Of a stretch of DNA of 64,000 nucleotides, positions 50,117 to 58,596 are shown piece after piece (the stretch's first letter is position 1; every line of letters starts with the position of its first letter). Origin of the DNA: Cyclobacteriaceae bacterium (lineage in GTDB: Bacteria > Bacteroidota > Bacteroidia > Cytophagales > Cyclobacteriaceae). Below the pieces are notes generated by a model that saw only the letters and a list, made by a program, of their open reading frames with translations, was not told the DNA's origin and ran no database searches. The translations under genes were made by a program, and so were the position numbers. The DNA lies in the NCBI GenBank assembly GCA_019638275.1, contig JAHBUC010000002.1, positions 1 through 64,000 on the forward strand, read 5' to 3'.

Positions 50117-51076
50117 ATGGCATTTTTAGGTGGATTATTCTCGAAAGAAAAGAAAGAGTCGTTGGATAAGGGGCTGGAAAAAACCTCCAGCAATATTTTC
50201 AATCGGCTAGGTAAAGCCTTGGTGGGAAAATCCACCGTGGATGATGATGTATTGGATAACCTGGAAGAAATTCTGGTTTCATCCGATGTGGGCATTAACA
50301 CCACCTTGAAAATCATTGAGCGCATTCAACAGCGCGTTGCCCGCGATAAATACCTGGGCACAAGCGAACTTGATAAAATCCTGAAAGAAGAGATTGCTGC
50401 CTTGTTGGCAGAAAACCAATCTACCGATCAAGCTGATTTTGAAATCCCGGAAGACAAGAAGCCGTATGTGATTATGGTGGTGGGTGTAAATGGCGTAGGT
50501 AAAACCACTACCATCGGTAAACTCTCTGCCCAATTTAAAGAGCGCGGCAAATCCGTTGTTTTGGGCGCAGCCGATACGTTTCGTGCAGCTGCGGTTGACC
50601 AGTTAAAACTTTGGGGCGAACGCGTGGGTGTACCCGTGGTTAGCAAAGGCATGAACACCGACCCTTCGGCTGTGGCTTTTGATGCCGTTCAGGAAGGCGT
50701 TAAGTTGGGTGCCGATATTATCATTATTGATACTGCCGGACGGTTGCACACCAAGGTAAACCTGATGAACGAGTTATCGAAAATCAAAAGGGTGATGCAG
50801 AAAGTGATACCAGATGCACCTCATGAAGTGTTACTGGTGTTGGATGGCAGCACTGGACAAAATGCGGTGATTCAGGCACGCGAATTCACCAAAGCCACCG
50901 ATGTTACTTCTTTAGCTATTACCAAATTGGATGGCACAGCGAAAGGTGGCGTAGTCATTGGCATATCCGATGAATTTAAAATACCCGTGAAATACATTGG
51001 CGTTGGCGAGAAAGTTGGCGACTTGCAAGTATTCAACAAGGCCGAGTTTGTTGACTCACTTTTCAGAAAAGGTTAG
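50117..51076 (+). CDS. ftsY: Signal recognition particle receptor FtsY
   Basis: FtsY (319 residues) receives SRP-ribosome complexes at the inner membrane. The acidic/helical N-terminus is short: [20 protein letters not shown]. The NG domain has P-loop [44 protein letters not shown] and [12 protein letters not shown]. The gene lies 104 bp past DUF4295, beyond a terminator, so it likely has its own promoter; none fits TAnnTTTG well. Confidence 0.97.
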   Translation: MAFLGGLFSKEKKESLDKGLEKTSSNIFNRLGKALVGKSTVDDDVLDNLEEILVSSDVGINTTLKIIERIQQRVARDKYLGTSELDKILKEEIAALLAENQSTDQADFEIPEDKKPYVIMVVGVNGVGKTTTIGKLSAQFKERGKSVVLGAADTFRAAAVDQLKLWGERVGVPVVSKGMNTDPSAVAFDAVQEGVKLGADIIIIDTAGRLHTKVNLMNELSKIKRVMQKVIPDAPHEVLLVLDGSTGQNAVIQAREFTKATDVTSLAITKLDGTAKGGVVIGISDEFKIPVKYIGVGEKVGDLQVFNKAEFVDSLFRKG

Positions 51077-51085
51077 TGAGGTAAA

Positions 51086-51745
51086 TTATTTCTTTCTTCC
51101 CTCAAACGGCACCCGGAACAACACATAATAGGTAAAACCCCACGTGCTGTTCTTGTCTGTTCGTCCGTAACCCGGCACATCGTAGGGCACCAGGCCGCTT
51201 GATTCATTGGTGTTAAGTCCGAATTTGTATCGAATCGTGTAGCCCATCCAAAATACACTAAACATCCTTACGCGCAGTCCGGAAGTTAGTTCAGCCCAAG
51301 ATGCGCGCACATCGTTATTGGCATTTTGAATGGTGCCGTCTCCAAACACAGGGTCGGTGATGAATGTGGTGAGTTGTTCCGAAAACGTTCCGCGCGCATA
51401 GCGCAAACCCAAAAAGAAATTATTTCGCTCCGGGTCGTTCGTTAAAAAATTCACATCAACACCTGCCCGCCAGAAATTTCCACTGTTGGAATATGTATCG
51501 TTTTCTGATGTTAAATCGCGCGACCAGCGGCCCGCCTCCATGACCAGGTAGTACCTGTCAATATCGATGTCGGCAACACCTTCCCAGCCGCCAAATTCAG
51601 GTTCAATGGGCGTACGGATTATGCTGATCATATCCACGCCAAACCGAACACCGGTAGGCATGTAACTCTTTTTAACCGTATCGGCTTTTTGAGCCAACGC
51701 GGTTAGCGCTATCAGGAAAAAAAATATGCTAATTAAAAATCTCAA
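51086..51745 (-). CDS. DUF6048 family outer-membrane protein
   Basis: This 219-residue protein has a signal peptide (RFLISIFFFLIALTALAQ) and a beta-barrel-like body: PTGVRFGVDMISIIRTPIEP, WEGVADIDIDRYYLVMEAG, FLGLRYARG and WGFTYYVLFRVPFEG. It fits DUF6048, usually found next to DUF6452. It begins with a TTG codon inside the last 17 bp of the DUF6452 gene. It is probably an outer-membrane barrel of unknown role. The two genes lie between ftsY and rimO, in reverse orientation. Confidence 0.85.
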   Translation of the reverse strand: MRFLISIFFFLIALTALAQKADTVKKSYMPTGVRFGVDMISIIRTPIEPEFGGWEGVADIDIDRYYLVMEAGRWSRDLTSENDTYSNSGNFWRAGVDVNFLTNDPERNNFFLGLRYARGTFSEQLTTFITDPVFGDGTIQNANNDVRASWAELTSGLRVRMFSVFWMGYTIRYKFGLNTNESSGLVPYDVPGYGRTDKNSTWGFTYYVLFRVPFEGRKK

Positions 51746-52181
51746 TGTTGACAGTCCGGCTTTTGGTAAGTTGACGATTCACAACTCGAACAGAATCGAA
51801 GGTTGTATTTAAAATCTCCAGCGAAGAAAGAAAAAGTTCACTGCCACATTCATCCGATACAAAACGCATCTCGCGATTGTATCCTATGCGCAATTCTCTC
51901 TCATTTTCATGGAAATAAAAGGTAAATGAAGTTTCTGTGTTAAACGGATCTACGGCCAATAAGGCATTGGTACCTTTTAGCGTATCGGGTTCATTGCCGG
52001 GGCTGTAGAAAATGCTATCTGTCCCTACAGCCGTTACTTGGTAAAGCACCACCGTATCGCGTGCGCCACCCTCCAGCTTTCGAAAGGCGATTACCAGAGC
52101 TGTATCGGCTGTCCGCAGGCAGTCGGGCTGATCCAGGCAGGAGAACAAGGGCAAAAGCAGTAACCAAAACGCGTTTTTCAC
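51729..52181 (-). CDS. DUF6452 family lipoprotein
   Basis: This 150-residue protein begins MKNAFWLLLLPLFSC, a lipoprotein signal, with GTG as start codon. The mature part starts DQPDCLRTADTALVI and continues with short beta-strands: FTFYFHENERELRIGYNREM and CGSELFLSSLEIL. It matches the DUF6452 layout with conserved cysteines. It is coupled to the DUF6048 gene by overlap. Function is unknown; an envelope-assembly partnership with DUF6048 is plausible. Confidence 0.82.
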   Translation of the reverse strand: MKNAFWLLLLPLFSCLDQPDCLRTADTALVIAFRKLEGGARDTVVLYQVTAVGTDSIFYSPGNEPDTLKGTNALLAVDPFNTETSFTFYFHENERELRIGYNREMRFVSDECGSELFLSSLEILNTTFDSVRVVNRQLTKSRTVNIEIFN

Positions 52182-52238
52182 GGTTGTAAAGATAGTTTTT
52201 GATCTACAAGGCCAAACTTCGGGCCAGCTTATTTTTCG

Positions 52239-52246
52239 TACTTTTG
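52239..52246 (+). promoter_or_regulatory. Candidate -7 element before rimO
   Basis: TACTTTTG matches TAnnTTTG and is 20 bases before the GTG start. No TTG lies at a proper distance upstream, so only the -7 part is supported. Confidence 0.35.
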
Positions 52247-52266
52247 CAAATTCTTAGCCGGCATAC

Positions 52267-53580
52267 GTGAAAACAAAAGGAAACAGAAAAACAAAGGTCA
52301 ACATCGTTACCCTGGGGTGCTCTAAAAACGTGGTGGATTCAGAAGTATTGTTGACCCAGTTGCGGGGCAATGGCATTGATGCGGTGCATGAATCAAAAAA
52401 CGATGATGCAAGCGTAGTGGTGATCAACACCTGCGGGTTTATCGATAACGCCAAGCAGGAATCGATTGACACCATTTTGCGTTACGTGGACGCCAAAGAA
52501 GAAGGCATCGTAGATAAAGTATATGTAACCGGCTGTCTTTCGCAGCGATACAAGGATGATCTTGAAAAAGAAATTCCGGATGTGGATGCATGGTTTGGTA
52601 CCCGTGATCTGTCGCGGTTATTGAAACAATTCAAAGCTGATTACAAGCAAGAGCTTGTGGGTGAACGAATTCTTACCAACCCGAGTCACTATGCCTACAT
52701 GAAAATTTCGGAAGGCTGCGACCGACCTTGTTCGTTTTGTGCCATTCCATTAATGCGCGGCATGCATGTATCGCGTCCCATGGAAGAACTGGTGCTGGAA
52801 GCCAAGAATTTAGCCAAAGGCGGAACGAAAGAATTGTTACTCATTGCACAGGATTCAACCTATTATGGTCTTGATCTGTACAAAAAAAGAAACCTGGCTG
52901 AATTGCTTCAACGCTTATCCGATGTGGAAGGAATTGATTGGATCCGGTTGCACTATGCTTTTCCTTCCGGCTTTCCGTTAGATGTGTTGGATGTGATGGC
53001 TGAGCGAAACAACATCTGTAAATATTTGGATATTCCCCTGCAGCATGGTTCAAGTCGTATGCTGCAACTGATGCGCAGGGGCACGACTCGCGAAAAAACA
53101 GAAGAATTGTTGCAAACCATTCGCACCAAAGTTCCGGGCATTGCTATTCGCACCACACTGATAGCCGGACACCCTGGCGAAACCGAAGAAGATTTTCAGG
53201 AGATGGCAGATTTTGTGGAGCGTTCACGCTTTGATCGGTTGGGTGTGTTCACCTATTCGCATGAAGAGAACACACATGCGTACTCCATGAAAGATGATGT
53301 TCCGGATGATGTAAAACAGCAGCGTGCCGATGAGATCATGGAATTGCAGCAGGGAATTTCGCTTGAACTCAATCAGGATAAGGTTGGAAAAACATTTAGG
53401 GTTTTGATTGATCGGAAAGAAGGCGGTGAGTTTATCGGGCGAACGGAGTTTGACTCACCGGAAGTAGATAATGAAGTAATCGTCAACGCTTCAGAGGAAT
53501 ACCTGCGCATTGGAGATTTTGCTGAGATCAAAGTCACCTCAGCTACCGAATTCGACCTGTACGGAGAGGTTGTGCGGTAA
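52267..53580 (+). CDS. rimO: Ribosomal protein S12 methylthiotransferase RimO
   Basis: RimO (437 residues) adds a methylthio group to an aspartate of ribosomal protein S12. The N-terminal iron-sulfur domain has cysteines in TLGCSKN, NTCGFIDNAKQES and VTGCLSQRY. The radical-SAM motif is CDRPCSFC (CxxxCxxC). A C-terminal TRAM domain is present (VLIDRKEGGEFIGRTEFDSPEVDNEV, read in two parts). The start is GTG. It is followed by a hairpin at 53612-53630. Confidence 0.97.
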   Translation: MKTKGNRKTKVNIVTLGCSKNVVDSEVLLTQLRGNGIDAVHESKNDDASVVVINTCGFIDNAKQESIDTILRYVDAKEEGIVDKVYVTGCLSQRYKDDLEKEIPDVDAWFGTRDLSRLLKQFKADYKQELVGERILTNPSHYAYMKISEGCDRPCSFCAIPLMRGMHVSRPMEELVLEAKNLAKGGTKELLLIAQDSTYYGLDLYKKRNLAELLQRLSDVEGIDWIRLHYAFPSGFPLDVLDVMAERNNICKYLDIPLQHGSSRMLQLMRRGTTREKTEELLQTIRTKVPGIAIRTTLIAGHPGETEEDFQEMADFVERSRFDRLGVFTYSHEENTHAYSMKDDVPDDVKQQRADEIMELQQGISLELNQDKVGKTFRVLIDRKEGGEFIGRTEFDSPEVDNEVIVNASEEYLRIGDFAEIKVTSATEFDLYGEVVR

Positions 53581-53611
53581 ATCTTCGTGTAAATTTTGTG
53601 GAACTCAAGGA

Positions 53612-53630
53612 CGAAATAAACGTTATTTCG
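53612..53630 (+). terminator. Hairpin after rimO
   Basis: CGAAATAA (53612-53619) and TTATTTCG (53623-53630) form a perfect stem with loop ACG. It is followed by GTATGTTTTTTCTC, so it fits a rho-independent terminator between rimO and bshC, 32 bp past the rimO stop. Confidence 0.7.
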
Positions 53631-53665
53631 GTATGTTTTTTCTCTTCACCAGTTGTTGTTAACCC

Positions 53666-55231
53666 ATGCAGATCCAGAAGATTCCCTTTGAGGCCATCCA
53701 CGCGTTTACCCCGTTTTTTCTGGATTATATCCATCAAAAGGAATCGTTGAAACCATTTTATAACCGATTCCCAACTATTGAAAATTTTAAAGATCAGTTA
53801 GCGGAAAAATCAGGCTCCTTTCCAGTGCAGCATCGTGAAATATTGGTTGCTTCACTCCTCAACCAATATGAGAACGTTGACAAAACGGATGCAGTAAAAG
53901 CCAACCTGGAAAAACTAAAGCGCCCGAATACCTTTACCATAACCACAGGCCATCAACTCAATATTTTTACCGGTCCACTCTATTTCATTTATAAGATTGT
54001 AACCGTCATTAATACCTGTAAGCAACTCAAACAAGCTTACCCACAGCATGATTTCGTTCCGGTGTACTGGATGGCTTCCGAAGATCATGATTATGATGAA
54101 ATAAAAAGTTTCAGACTTTACGGAAAAAAGTACACATGGGAAACGAAACAACAAGGTGCTGTTGGTCGCTTCCATACGGATGATTTTAAAAAATTGCTTT
54201 CTGAATTACCCGGAGACATAACGTTTTTCAAAGAAGCGTATACCAAACACAAAAAGCTAAGCGAAGCAGTACGCTACTATGTAAACGCCTTGTTTGGAAG
54301 CGAAGGATTAATTGTTGTGGATGGTGACGATCATTCATTAAAGAAGTTATTCATTCCTGCTATTGAAGATGACCTGTTTGAACAACTTCACAAACCATTG
54401 GTTGATCAGACTGATCAGGCATTGGAAGCAAACGGGTATAAAACCCAAATTCATTGTCGCGAAATAAACTTGTTTTACCTGGAAGATGGGCTGAGAAGCA
54501 GGATTGAGAGAATTGGTGAGAAATATAGTGTTGTTGATACCAACATTTCCTTTACAGAAGTTGAGTTACGCGAGTTGGTACAGAAATATCCCGAAAAATT
54601 CAGTCCGAATGTAGTGTTGCGCCCGCTTTACCAGGAAATGATTTTACCTAACCTTGCTTATGTGGGCGGCCCTGCTGAATTGGTATACTGGTTACAGCTC
54701 AAGGGTATTTTTGATCATCACCACATTCCCTTCCCTATGTTGATGCCACGGAATTTTGCTTTGATCGTGGACGCTCCATTGGCACGTAAATTTGATAAGA
54801 CTGGTCTCAACTTAGAAGAACTCTTTCTGCCTAAGGACAGACTATTCAACCAGGCGGTACTTAAAACTTCCACTGCTGACCTTACCTTGAATGGTGAGAA
54901 AAAGGCCATTGAAGATTATTTCTCACGCATCCAGGAAAATGTAACGCAGATCGACAAAACATTAGGCCCGCTGGTTGGCGCTGAACAACAGCGTGTAATC
55001 AAGGGCTTACTGCGGATCGAACAAAAAGTTTTGAAAGCCGAAAAGCGTAAACATGCTGATCTGCTTCGCCAGATTGAAGCGGTGAAAGATTCACTGTTTC
55101 CAAATGGAAGCTTGCAGGAGCGAACAGATAATTTCCTAAACTTCGCTCAGACTGATCAGCAATTTATTCCAACCTTGATTCAATCGCTTGATCCTTTTGA
55201 TTTCAGTTTTTCTATTTTGCGTTACGCATGA
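53666..55231 (+). CDS. bshC: Bacillithiol biosynthesis cysteine-adding enzyme BshC
   Basis: BshC (521 residues) catalyses the last step of bacillithiol synthesis, adding cysteine to GlcN-malate. Typical segments are TITTGHQLNIFTGPLYFIYK, FVPVYWMASEDHDYDEIKSF, LFGSEGLIVVDGDDHSLKK and YVGGPAELVYWLQLK, and a C-terminal coiled region QQRVIKGLLRIEQKVLKAEKRK (two pieces). It shows that this organism probably uses bacillithiol as its main low-molecular-weight thiol. The gene overlaps the 5-FTHF cyclo-ligase gene by 4 bp. Confidence 0.95.
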   Translation: MQIQKIPFEAIHAFTPFFLDYIHQKESLKPFYNRFPTIENFKDQLAEKSGSFPVQHREILVASLLNQYENVDKTDAVKANLEKLKRPNTFTITTGHQLNIFTGPLYFIYKIVTVINTCKQLKQAYPQHDFVPVYWMASEDHDYDEIKSFRLYGKKYTWETKQQGAVGRFHTDDFKKLLSELPGDITFFKEAYTKHKKLSEAVRYYVNALFGSEGLIVVDGDDHSLKKLFIPAIEDDLFEQLHKPLVDQTDQALEANGYKTQIHCREINLFYLEDGLRSRIERIGEKYSVVDTNISFTEVELRELVQKYPEKFSPNVVLRPLYQEMILPNLAYVGGPAELVYWLQLKGIFDHHHIPFPMLMPRNFALIVDAPLARKFDKTGLNLEELFLPKDRLFNQAVLKTSTADLTLNGEKKAIEDYFSRIQENVTQIDKTLGPLVGAEQQRVIKGLLRIEQKVLKAEKRKHADLLRQIEAVKDSLFPNGSLQERTDNFLNFAQTDQQFIPTLIQSLDPFDFSFSILRYA

Positions 55232-55803
55232 CCAAATCAGAATTACGAAAACTGTATCTACAGAAACGGAAGGTACTCAGCGAAGCTGAGTACCTGGCAC
55301 TTAATCATCGCCTTACAGAAGTTTTCTTTAGCAGCGTTGATCTTTCATTTATTAATGTGCTACACACTTTTCTTCCCGTGGTTGAAAAACGTGAGCCTGA
55401 TACATGGCTTATCATTGACCGCATCCGCAGGGAGTTCCCACATGTCCGGTTAAGCATTCCGCGGGTAAACACCGAGACCGATCAACTTGAAAATTTTTAC
55501 TTTGAGGGATTACACCAGCTTAAAAAAAACAACTGGGGGATTTTGGAGCCGACTCAAGGGATTCCTACACCACCGGAAAAAATTGACATGGTACTGATTC
55601 CGCTTCTTGCTTTTGATAATCAAGGCAACCGGGTTGGATATGGCAAAGGATATTATGATCGGTTTTTAGGCTCATGTCCACAAAAAACAAAAAAGATAGG
55701 TATCTCATTTTTTTCTTCAGAAGAAGAAATTCCCTCCACAAACAGTGATGAACAACTTGATCACTGCATCACCCCCACTGAAGTATACATCTTTCATAAA
55801 TAG
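55228..55803 (+). CDS. 5-formyltetrahydrofolate cyclo-ligase
   Basis: This 191-residue enzyme converts 5-formyl-THF to 5,10-methenyl-THF using ATP. The N-terminal LRKLYLQKRKVLSEAEY and the C-terminal DMVLIPLLAFDNQGNRVGYGKGYYDRFLG (two pieces) identify the family. It overlaps bshC as ATGA and is thus co-translated. A functional link between folate salvage and bacillithiol is not obvious. Confidence 0.95.
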   Translation: MTKSELRKLYLQKRKVLSEAEYLALNHRLTEVFFSSVDLSFINVLHTFLPVVEKREPDTWLIIDRIRREFPHVRLSIPRVNTETDQLENFYFEGLHQLKKNNWGILEPTQGIPTPPEKIDMVLIPLLAFDNQGNRVGYGKGYYDRFLGSCPQKTKKIGISFFSSEEEIPSTNSDEQLDHCITPTEVYIFHK

Positions 55804-55835
55804 ATTTTTAATCAAATCCCATTTTGATACTATGT

Positions 55836-57491
55836 TCAATCTGCCACAACCTGAAAAGAAGTTGAGGCTGTACGAAGCACACCATAACCATCAACAATAT
55901 AGATTTGAAGAATATACTTACCTACATCATCACTCGTGATGAACTTCAATTTCATTCCTTCATCACCGGGCCTTCCAGAGTACCAGTATAACACCGGTCT
56001 TAAATCTGGAACTCGTTTATCATTTACAGAAAAATTGAAAAATTGTTTGGTGTTTGCTTTTCCAAAAGAAGAAATACCTGTCACATATATCGTTCGTGAA
56101 GTTCTGGGCAAGATACGCGAATGATCAGGAATAGATGTATCAATCAAAATAATACCATGAGCACCTAAATCACCATACCGCGCAAGGCCATACTCTGACC
56201 TAAGAACACCTACACGCTTAAGCAATGAAGGATTAAGGCTCATTACATACTCAAAATTATCTGTCATAATACCGTCAACAATAAACAATGGGCTTTCTGT
56301 AGCGAGCATAGCTGATTTCTGAAGAAAGACACGAAGCGCTTCGCTTGTCTTTGCACGTTTGTACCGCACCATCGGAACAACATTGACAAAAACATCGGTC
56401 ATTGATTTGAAAGGCTCATACTTGCTCATCTCAACAACAATATCCGCATTCCGATCATCACTTTCTTGCCTATAAGTCTTATCATCAGATCGCTTTGCCA
56501 GGTAGTGATTGTAGGAATCCACTATGATTTCTCGCTCATAAGTATAGGTTCCATACAGATTATTCCCCGAACTAAATGAGCCATTATTCCATGCGGCCGA
56601 AGGAAGCAAATAATCCACCAATGACAGGTTAGCATCATTAAGATTGATGCCATTGTGGGATATAGAATAGAAAACTTCTTCACTTCCAAATTCCTGAAAC
56701 AGCGGAAAAGTAAAGTACCCGTCCTTTTCAGTTTTTACTTTGTATATAAAGTCATTTCGATGCAAATAAAAAGTAACTACACTTGAGGCCGGTACCGGGT
56801 TTCCAGAATTAAATAGCGCTCTGCCCTGAAAATAATTCTTACCACTTTGTTCATCTACATATAACCTTTGTTGCTGACTTGGGGCCGGCAATAGCTGAAG
56901 GATGTTTCTGCTTCTATTTTCCTCTCCAAAAACCTCATCATTCCAACAAACCACAGTAACCAATTTAACTGCAGAGGGTTTAAGGGGAACCGTCAACTCA
57001 ACATCTACAGAACTCCTGATGGGGTACGACTCTTCTAAATTGCTAAAATTTAAATCAATGGGTTCAGGCTTATAGACTGGTTCCTTATCGGTTAATTTAT
57101 TCCTTTTATCAAAAATCATGAAATCACTTGAAAACCATTGAAGCTCCTTATCAGATGACTCGGGTAGCATTCCCAATGTATATTGGCCTGCCTGAATGTA
57201 TGGGGGGATTACAAAATGGCCAGTAGCCTTGCCCGCATCCAAAATGAAGCGCCTGTGAACAAAGGAAGAGTCAGCCCTGCCGACTTTTATTGTAATGATT
57301 TGACGTTCTCTGTTTGCAGGATTGGCAAAAACAGAAAAAAAGACAGTATCCCCAGGTACATACATAGGCTGATGACAAATCACAATCATCTCAGTGGGTG
57401 TATACTCATCCGTTTGAAAACCGTAGGTATCAACCGAAAGTATTGCAATCAGTAAAGGCAGGATAAACGTTCGAAAAGGCATCGGATTCAT
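55836..57491 (-). CDS. Secreted MG2-like protein with TonB plug-like segment
   Basis: This 551-residue protein starts with a signal peptide (PMPFRTFILPLLIAILSVDTYG). The next part, MIVICHQPMYVPGDTVFFSVFA, reads like the MG2 beta-sandwich seen in alpha-2-macroglobulin-like and Bacteroidota surface proteins. Residues about 400-470 resemble a TonB receptor plug: SPLFIVDGIMTDNFEYVMSLNP, LLKRVGVLRSEYGLARYGDLGAHGIILIDT (two parts). No barrel follows. It lies 1 bp after the DUF4249 gene and belongs to the receptor operon. It may be a receptor partner in the periplasm or at the surface. Confidence 0.7.
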   Translation of the reverse strand: MNPMPFRTFILPLLIAILSVDTYGFQTDEYTPTEMIVICHQPMYVPGDTVFFSVFANPANRERQIITIKVGRADSSFVHRRFILDAGKATGHFVIPPYIQAGQYTLGMLPESSDKELQWFSSDFMIFDKRNKLTDKEPVYKPEPIDLNFSNLEESYPIRSSVDVELTVPLKPSAVKLVTVVCWNDEVFGEENRSRNILQLLPAPSQQQRLYVDEQSGKNYFQGRALFNSGNPVPASSVVTFYLHRNDFIYKVKTEKDGYFTFPLFQEFGSEEVFYSISHNGINLNDANLSLVDYLLPSAAWNNGSFSSGNNLYGTYTYEREIIVDSYNHYLAKRSDDKTYRQESDDRNADIVVEMSKYEPFKSMTDVFVNVVPMVRYKRAKTSEALRVFLQKSAMLATESPLFIVDGIMTDNFEYVMSLNPSLLKRVGVLRSEYGLARYGDLGAHGIILIDTSIPDHSRILPRTSRTIYVTGISSFGKANTKQFFNFSVNDKRVPDLRPVLYWYSGRPGDEGMKLKFITSDDVGKYILQIYIVDGYGVLRTASTSFQVVAD

Positions 57492-57492
57492 T

Positions 57493-58596
57493 TTACCAAA
57501 AAACAGGCTGTTGATTTGTGGAGTTCTTGAAATAGGACAAACAGGAGTAGGGTACAATTTCAATATCTCCAAATGTATAAGGCACTTCATTTTGATCTAT
57601 ATATAGTGATCTTGAAGCAACACCTGATACACCAAAAAAACCTAATGCTTCTTCATCAGGATCATCAACTCGGTATATATTTCCCCTTATTTTAATTGCA
57701 TTCGGTTGAAATATATCGGCATTTCCATTTTGTTGCTTCTCAACAAGATCCCAGAAATAATATGCTTCTTCAGACAGACTGAGTTGCTGCACCTCCAAAT
57801 GATACTTATCAAAAAAGTGCATAGAGGTTACGGGTATCAAACCAATGCTTTCATTCAGAAATGTGTTTGCACTAACAAACCGATTTTTCGACACACGTGC
57901 CTGCTCACTGTAATCGTACGACCAGCAATAACAACAAGTGCACTCACCAATCTGCTCAGTTCCCATACCTCTTCGAACGTGGCCACTGCACGGCTCAGGG
58001 TTTGGAATTGGTCCTGAAGGAGTTAAGATAACCTCCAATTCAGGATACGCCCGAACTTTGTGAATTGTTTTCCATCTCCAACGAAACAAATTATTACCAG
58101 AAGAGAAACCTTTTGAATCGATAAAAATTTCCAATCCATCTAAAATCGTTCCACTGAATCCAGGTAAAGAGGCTGGAGCGAACACGAAATCCACATCTGT
58201 TATCTCGCCCGGATTGGTTAATTGTTGCAAGGCTGATTCATAGACCTTTTCATCAGGAGTTTGAATAACTACCTGGTAGCTTCTGCCAATTTCACCTGTT
58301 AACTCATCAGGGTCAGACTCATATAGCCCTGCTTTCACTTCGGTTAGTGTATAAATTTGTCCGAAATCACTCTTAATTGAAACTACCGCCCCAGAGACAG
58401 GTTCAAAAGGCTGAAGACGGGAAGTACTGATTCTATTGGTATAGAACAATTTTACCTGATAAGGACCTGGCTGATTGGTAATCAGGCCGTCAACCACGAT
58501 TCGTCTATCTTCATCAGGAATAGGGATTTGCAACGGATCGACACACGCTGAAAAAATTACTAAAATCCAGAACAAGAATCTTCGAGACATGCTCAT
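57493..58596 (-). CDS. DUF4249 domain-containing lipoprotein
   Basis: This 367-residue lipoprotein starts with SRRFLFWILVIFSAC, a lipobox. DUF4249 features are DPLQIPIPDEDRRIVVDGLITNQPGPYQVKL (two parts), VSGAVVSIKSDFGQIYTL and a cysteine-rich loop ECTCCYCWSYDY in the middle, likely metal-binding or disulfide-bonded. These proteins are partners of TonB receptors. The stop/start overlap with the receptor gene (TGATG) and the 1-bp gap to the plug-like gene show a tight operon. Confidence 0.9.
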   Translation of the reverse strand: MSMSRRFLFWILVIFSACVDPLQIPIPDEDRRIVVDGLITNQPGPYQVKLFYTNRISTSRLQPFEPVSGAVVSIKSDFGQIYTLTEVKAGLYESDPDELTGEIGRSYQVVIQTPDEKVYESALQQLTNPGEITDVDFVFAPASLPGFSGTILDGLEIFIDSKGFSSGNNLFRWRWKTIHKVRAYPELEVILTPSGPIPNPEPCSGHVRRGMGTEQIGECTCCYCWSYDYSEQARVSKNRFVSANTFLNESIGLIPVTSMHFFDKYHLEVQQLSLSEEAYYFWDLVEKQQNGNADIFQPNAIKIRGNIYRVDDPDEEALGFFGVSGVASRSLYIDQNEVPYTFGDIEIVPYSCLSYFKNSTNQQPVFW

